NCBI RefSeq assembly: GCF_003609635.1
Contig: NZ_MCIA01000005.1
Location: 1 to 49,988, forward strand
Reading direction: 5' to 3'
From: Lacrimispora algidixylanolytica
Lineage (GTDB): Bacteria; Bacillota; Clostridia; Lachnospirales; Lachnospiraceae
Length of the DNA stretch: 49,988 nucleotides
A program made the translations under genes and the position numbers. This document shows, piece after piece, positions 46,984 through 49,988 of the stretch; positions within the stretch are counted from its first letter, which is position 1; each line of letters begins with the position of its first letter. The notes beneath the pieces are model-generated. The model saw only the letters and a list, made by a program, of their open reading frames with translations. It had not been told where the DNA came from and searched no databases.

Positions 46984-47907
46984 TCAGTTTGCTGGGATTA
47001 AACCAACAGATTTTACTAATTCTTTTCCTTCATCAGAGTAGATGAAGTCAAACAGTGCCTTTACCATATCATTCTGAGCAGAGATCTCACCCTTCGTAGC
47101 CATAACGAATGGACGGCTTAAGAAGTAGGAACCAGCTTTGATGTTTTCTGGAGTAGGTTCTGTATTTTCCAGCTTAAATGTCTTAACCGTGTCATCAAGT
47201 ACATCAAGGGAAACGTATCCGATAGAACCAGGAGTAGATGCAACCTTAGCCATAACTGCGCCCGTGCTGTCAAGTTCGTTGCTGTATTTGCATTTGTCTT
47301 CTAGCTTTAAGAGCTCTTCAAAAGCAGTTCTTGTACCAGATCCAGACTCACGACCAATCACAACGATAGGCTGATCAGAACCGCCTAAGTCTTTCCAGTT
47401 ATTTACGGTTCCGCCATACACGCTGATTAACTGATCTTTTGTTAAGTTACCCACTGTATTTTTGGTATCTGTAACAACTGCAATACCATCAATAGCAACA
47501 ATATTTTCATTAATACCTTTAGCTTTTTCTTCATCTTTTAAATTACGAGAGGAGTTACCAATATCAGCAGATCCGTTTCCAACAGCTTCGATGCCTGCGC
47601 CAGAACCAACAAATTCAGCCTGTACGGTAACACTTGGATTTTTTTCCATAAAAACTTCGCTTAAAGCAGTCGCAAATTTTTCCATAGAGGTGGAACCAAC
47701 CATGCTGATAGAACCTTTTAAATCGCCTGAGGCAGCCCCTTTAGCAGTTGTAGATTCTGCAGCAGTTGTATCAGTTTTAGAACCTGCAGTAGTAGCTGTA
47801 TCAGAAGCCTTTGTTTCAGCAGTTTTGCCTGCGCATCCAGCAAGGGAGCTCATAGCAAGGATTGTTAAACCGGTAATAGCTAAAGTTTTAATATAATTTT
47901 TTTTCAT
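46984..47907 (-). CDS. pstS: Phosphate-binding lipoprotein PstS
   Basis: A lipoprotein signal ends in LAGC (about residue 25), followed by a Thr/Ala/Lys-rich linker. The PstS-like fold shows the phosphate contacts SMVGSTSMEKFATAL, VGSGAGIEAVGNGSADIGNSSR, and VVIGRESGSGTRTAFEEL. FSTIGYVSL-like (STPGSIGYVSL) and a C-terminal FIYSDEGKELVKSVGLIP also fit. ATG 47907 is nine bases after GGAG; GTG 47913 is too close to it. Upstream lies a Pho-box-like array (47996-48023). Confidence 0.95.
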   Translation of the reverse strand: MKKNYIKTLAITGLTILAMSSLAGCAGKTAETKASDTATTAGSKTDTTAAESTTAKGAASGDLKGSISMVGSTSMEKFATALSEVFMEKNPSVTVQAEFVGSGAGIEAVGNGSADIGNSSRNLKDEEKAKGINENIVAIDGIAVVTDTKNTVGNLTKDQLISVYGGTVNNWKDLGGSDQPIVVIGRESGSGTRTAFEELLKLEDKCKYSNELDSTGAVMAKVASTPGSIGYVSLDVLDDTVKTFKLENTEPTPENIKAGSYFLSRPFVMATKGEISAQNDMVKALFDFIYSDEGKELVKSVGLIPAN

Positions 47908-47995
47908 AATCACTTTCTCCTCTTTTCGATTGAAAATTGCTTTCGCTTACATGATGGAGTATATCAGCCAGCCGTTAATCGTGATATCATGTTTT

Positions 47996-48023
47996 TGTAT
48001 AAGTATTGTAAAGGTTGTGTAAA
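47996..48023 (-). promoter_or_regulatory. Pho box: three TTTACA-like hexamers with 11-bp period, upstream of pstS
   Basis: On the minus strand TTTACA (48018-48023), TTTACA (48007-48012) and TATACA (47996-48001) recur with exactly 11 bp between starts. B. subtilis PhoP binds TT(A/T)ACA direct repeats with the same period, so this is the probable phosphate-starvation control site, about 90 bp before the pstS start. Confidence 0.75.
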
Positions 48024-48294
48024 GAAAGAAAAATCAGTTGCTTCTATATAAGAGAGTATTTGTCATTTTATCCTTTGCAATCCCTCTTTTTATATAAGAA
48101 GAAACCCAAAATTATAGAAACTGGCAATTTATTAAAAAAACGTGTAGATACACTGTTAAAATATGTGGAATAGACTGGACAGAACTGGATAAAGTGTGGT
48201 AAATTGGAACGTGCGCTTTATTAAAAATAGAAACTTCATATTTGATCCGTAAGCTTATCACGGATACGAAAGATACGAGACAGGAGGACGTTTC
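48024..48294. other. Intergenic region between divergent pstS and the pRiA4b-like gene
   Basis: About 270 bp beyond the Pho box, AT-rich and without a credible gene. ATCCGT (48245-48250) and ACGGAT (about 48260-48265) form an inverted repeat close to the start of the plus-strand gene. No convincing -35/-10 pair was found for that gene. Confidence 0.45.
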
Positions 48295-49863
48295 ATGGGA
48301 GCATATCAACTGAAAATCACGATCAAAGGCAGTAAGCCGCCGATATGGAGAAGGATTCTGGTACCGGAGGGAATTACTTTTGAAGGACTACATCAGGTGA
48401 TTCAGACTGCGTTTTCCTGGAGCGGTGAGCACCTGTATCAATTTGAATTCCGTTCCGAGGGTGTAGCGGTTGTCCCCTTTGGAGAAAATAAATCCAAAAA
48501 GCTTCAATCCATATCAGCAAAAGAATCCATTGATTCTCTGGTTTCTGCCGCTGCTAAATTTACATATACCTACAACTTTAAAGATAACTGGGAATTCGTC
48601 ATTCAGGTAGAAGAAACAGTTACCGATTATAATGAAGCTTATGCCCAAGTGGTTAAATTCAAAGGAGATGTTATACCGGAATACTGCGAAAGCCTGTCCG
48701 CTTATAATGAACTTCTTGAAAATCCCCAGGAAAGCATAAAAGAATATGACATAGAAGGCGTTAATAGAAATCTAAAGCCCAACGGTGAATCCTCATCAGA
48801 GGAGATTAATATCGCAGATATTTATGATCATTATGATAATAAGGGTATCGCAGAGATTGCCGAGAGACATGGCATGAGTGGGCTTGATACATTAAATAAG
48901 AAAGAACTATCAGAACGGACAATTGCTCATATCTTAAATAAAGAAGTTATGAGAAAGTATTTCCTTTGTGTTCGCGATTCAGAGATGGATTTATTTGAGC
49001 AACTGGTGGCAGAAGATCCTCAGGTCATGAATTATGATTTAGAAGAACTAGACTTTCTCTATGCCGGAGGCTACCTGACTGCAGGATCAGATTCCAAACT
49101 TGTGGTTCCCAAGGATGTGAAAGAAGTATACTGCGAGATTAACACTACTGAATTTCAGCAGGAGCGGAGTCGCATTGGTAAAATAGGAGATTATCTCTGT
49201 GCTGCCAATTCTCTCTATGCCATCACACCTCCATCCGTATTGCTGGAGACCTTTAATAAGTATGAATCCGAAAAGCTCACTCAGGAAGAATTGATACAGG
49301 CCTATGAGCATCTGCTTCCATACCGTTGTCTCGTTGTATGGATGGAAGGTTCTTTTGTAGATGCAGCACTTGCAGAGCAAAAAAGCTACAGAAATCTGCT
49401 TAGCATTCAGAAAAAGGTTCCTTATTATATTCCAACTCAGCAGGAAATCCGTTTCATGGCAGACAATGACGGTTTTCTTATGACCCCTGAGTTAGACAAG
49501 CTAACCCAGTTCCTAAAAGAAGAGATGAGTGTATCCGAAGATCTAATTCCGTATGTCCTTCGCCAGGTTCAGGCAGAGATCAGTCTGGGTGGTCAGCTTC
49601 AGGAAGTTCTATCTGATTTAGAAGCTTCCGGAATTACTATTCATGATGGCGAGCAAATGAAACGCTTCGTCAGTATCATGAATGAAATCTGGAATCATAC
49701 CAGGCTCGTGTTAAATCGTGGCCATAAGCCTTATGAGATGGTTATGAAGGGTCTGGAAGACGTATCCACTCAGCGTAAAACCGGACAGAAGATATATCCC
49801 AACGATTCATGTCCTTGTGGAAGTGGGAAGAAATATAAAAAGTGCTGTGCAAGTAAGGCATAA
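48295..49863 (+). CDS. pRiA4b ORF-3-like protein with C-terminal SEC-C zinc motif
   Basis: A 522-residue soluble protein. Residues 1-150 match the pRiA4b ORF-3 fold (YQLKITIKGSKPPIWRRILVPEGITFEGLHQVIQTAFSW, then HLYQFEF and YNFKDNWEFVIQVEE). Residues about 190-215 resemble a short Rho-N/SAP-like helix-turn (HGMSGLDTLNKKELSERTIAHIL). A helical middle region of some 250 residues is not recognised. The C-terminus is a SEC-C motif, SCPCGSGKKYKKCC, with the zinc-binding Cys pattern known from SecA. The function is unknown; SEC-C motifs often mediate binding to other proteins or nucleic acid machinery. AGGAGG precedes the ATG, and a strong terminator follows. Confidence 0.85.
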   Translation: MGAYQLKITIKGSKPPIWRRILVPEGITFEGLHQVIQTAFSWSGEHLYQFEFRSEGVAVVPFGENKSKKLQSISAKESIDSLVSAAAKFTYTYNFKDNWEFVIQVEETVTDYNEAYAQVVKFKGDVIPEYCESLSAYNELLENPQESIKEYDIEGVNRNLKPNGESSSEEINIADIYDHYDNKGIAEIAERHGMSGLDTLNKKELSERTIAHILNKEVMRKYFLCVRDSEMDLFEQLVAEDPQVMNYDLEELDFLYAGGYLTAGSDSKLVVPKDVKEVYCEINTTEFQQERSRIGKIGDYLCAANSLYAITPPSVLLETFNKYESEKLTQEELIQAYEHLLPYRCLVVWMEGSFVDAALAEQKSYRNLLSIQKKVPYYIPTQQEIRFMADNDGFLMTPELDKLTQFLKEEMSVSEDLIPYVLRQVQAEISLGGQLQEVLSDLEASGITIHDGEQMKRFVSIMNEIWNHTRLVLNRGHKPYEMVMKGLEDVSTQRKTGQKIYPNDSCPCGSGKKYKKCCASKA

Positions 49864-49873
49864 TACACGGATT

Positions 49874-49910
49874 AAGGAGCTCAAACCAAAGACTGGTTTG
49901 GGCTCCTTTT
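49874..49910 (+). terminator. Rho-independent terminator after the SEC-C gene
   Basis: AAGGAGC and CAAACCA (49874-49888) pair with TGGTTTG and GCTCCTT (49894-49908), followed by Ts. Beyond it, TTGACT at about 49974 may be the -35 of a promoter for a gene outside the window. Confidence 0.85.
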
Positions 49911-49988
49911 AAATTGTTAAATTGTATGAATAAACATGACATTCGAAAAAGATAAAAAAGTTTGAAAAAGATGTTGACTTTTGTCGAA

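Noticed and set aside
48112-48309. Minus-strand ORF across the start of the SEC-C gene
   Set aside because: It lacks a ribosome site and overlaps the well-supported plus-strand gene start.

Overview
The window looks like a chromosomal segment of a spore-forming, low-to-moderate GC member of the Bacillota, most likely class Clostridia, family Lachnospiraceae (a Lacrimispora/Clostridium-type anaerobe). This is inferred from strong GGAGG-type ribosome binding sites, TTGNNN-17-TATAAT promoters, spore and cortex-type genes (CwlD-like amidase, GH18/SH3 hydrolase, collagen-like surface protein), a VanW protein, a B12-binding DUF4080-type radical SAM protein, MutS2, YhaM and LicT-type antitermination. 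No rRNA, tRNA, CRISPR array, IS element or prophage was seen. Most of the window is ordinary core and metabolic DNA in short co-directional operons.

Layout. 1-545 (minus): 5' part of a collagen-like gene with a Cys-rich head, cut by the window edge. 546-1200: about 650 bp without an intact gene, holding decayed ORF remnants. 1202-3603 (+): a Ser/Thr kinase fused to an atypical MinD/TadZ-like domain, a second atypical P-loop protein and a small protein. 3802-7689 (+): GH18 hydrolase, metallophosphoesterase lipoprotein, CwlD-like amidase. 7797-11656 (minus): a coiled-coil protein, then asnA followed by a LytTR regulator and a GHKL sensor kinase. 11829-20958 (+): a long housekeeping run: Sua5/YwlC, dCMP deaminase, radical SAM protein, Nth, DnaQ-like exonuclease, a 36-aa membrane protein not otherwise called, a VanW protein, an AIRS-C protein, an Lrp/aminotransferase pair, and TrmL. 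20977-21454: terminator, palindromes and a two-operator control region for the sugar ABC transporter chvE-mmsA-mmsB, followed by its likely AraR-type GntR repressor (to 26548). 26693-28054: PIN-PhoH ATPase.

28258-31269 (minus): licT-bglP beta-glucoside PTS unit with a readable RAT/terminator leader. 31360-35897 (minus): mutS2 followed by an OmpR-type two-component system. 36103-38405 (+): an HtrA-like protein that has lost all three catalytic residues, and YhaM. 38657-41603 (+): a VanR/VanS-like pair whose kinase carries a large extra multi-pass sensor. 41721-43411 (+): nagA and a small membrane protein. 43613-48023 (minus): pstSCAB-phoU preceded by three TTTACA-like hexamers spaced exactly 11 bp apart (Pho box). 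48295-49863 (+): pRiA4b ORF-3/SEC-C protein, a terminator, and the start of the next intergenic region.

The best leads are: the HtrA-like pseudoprotease; the kinase/TadZ-like pair; the paired AraR-type operators about 208 bp apart; the LicT leader; the 11-bp-phased Pho box; and two genes whose Shine-Dalgarno sequences point to an ATA codon rather than any standard start, one of them in an exact 4-nt ATAA stop/start overlap. Functional names rest on motif and family recognition by eye; no database search was run.
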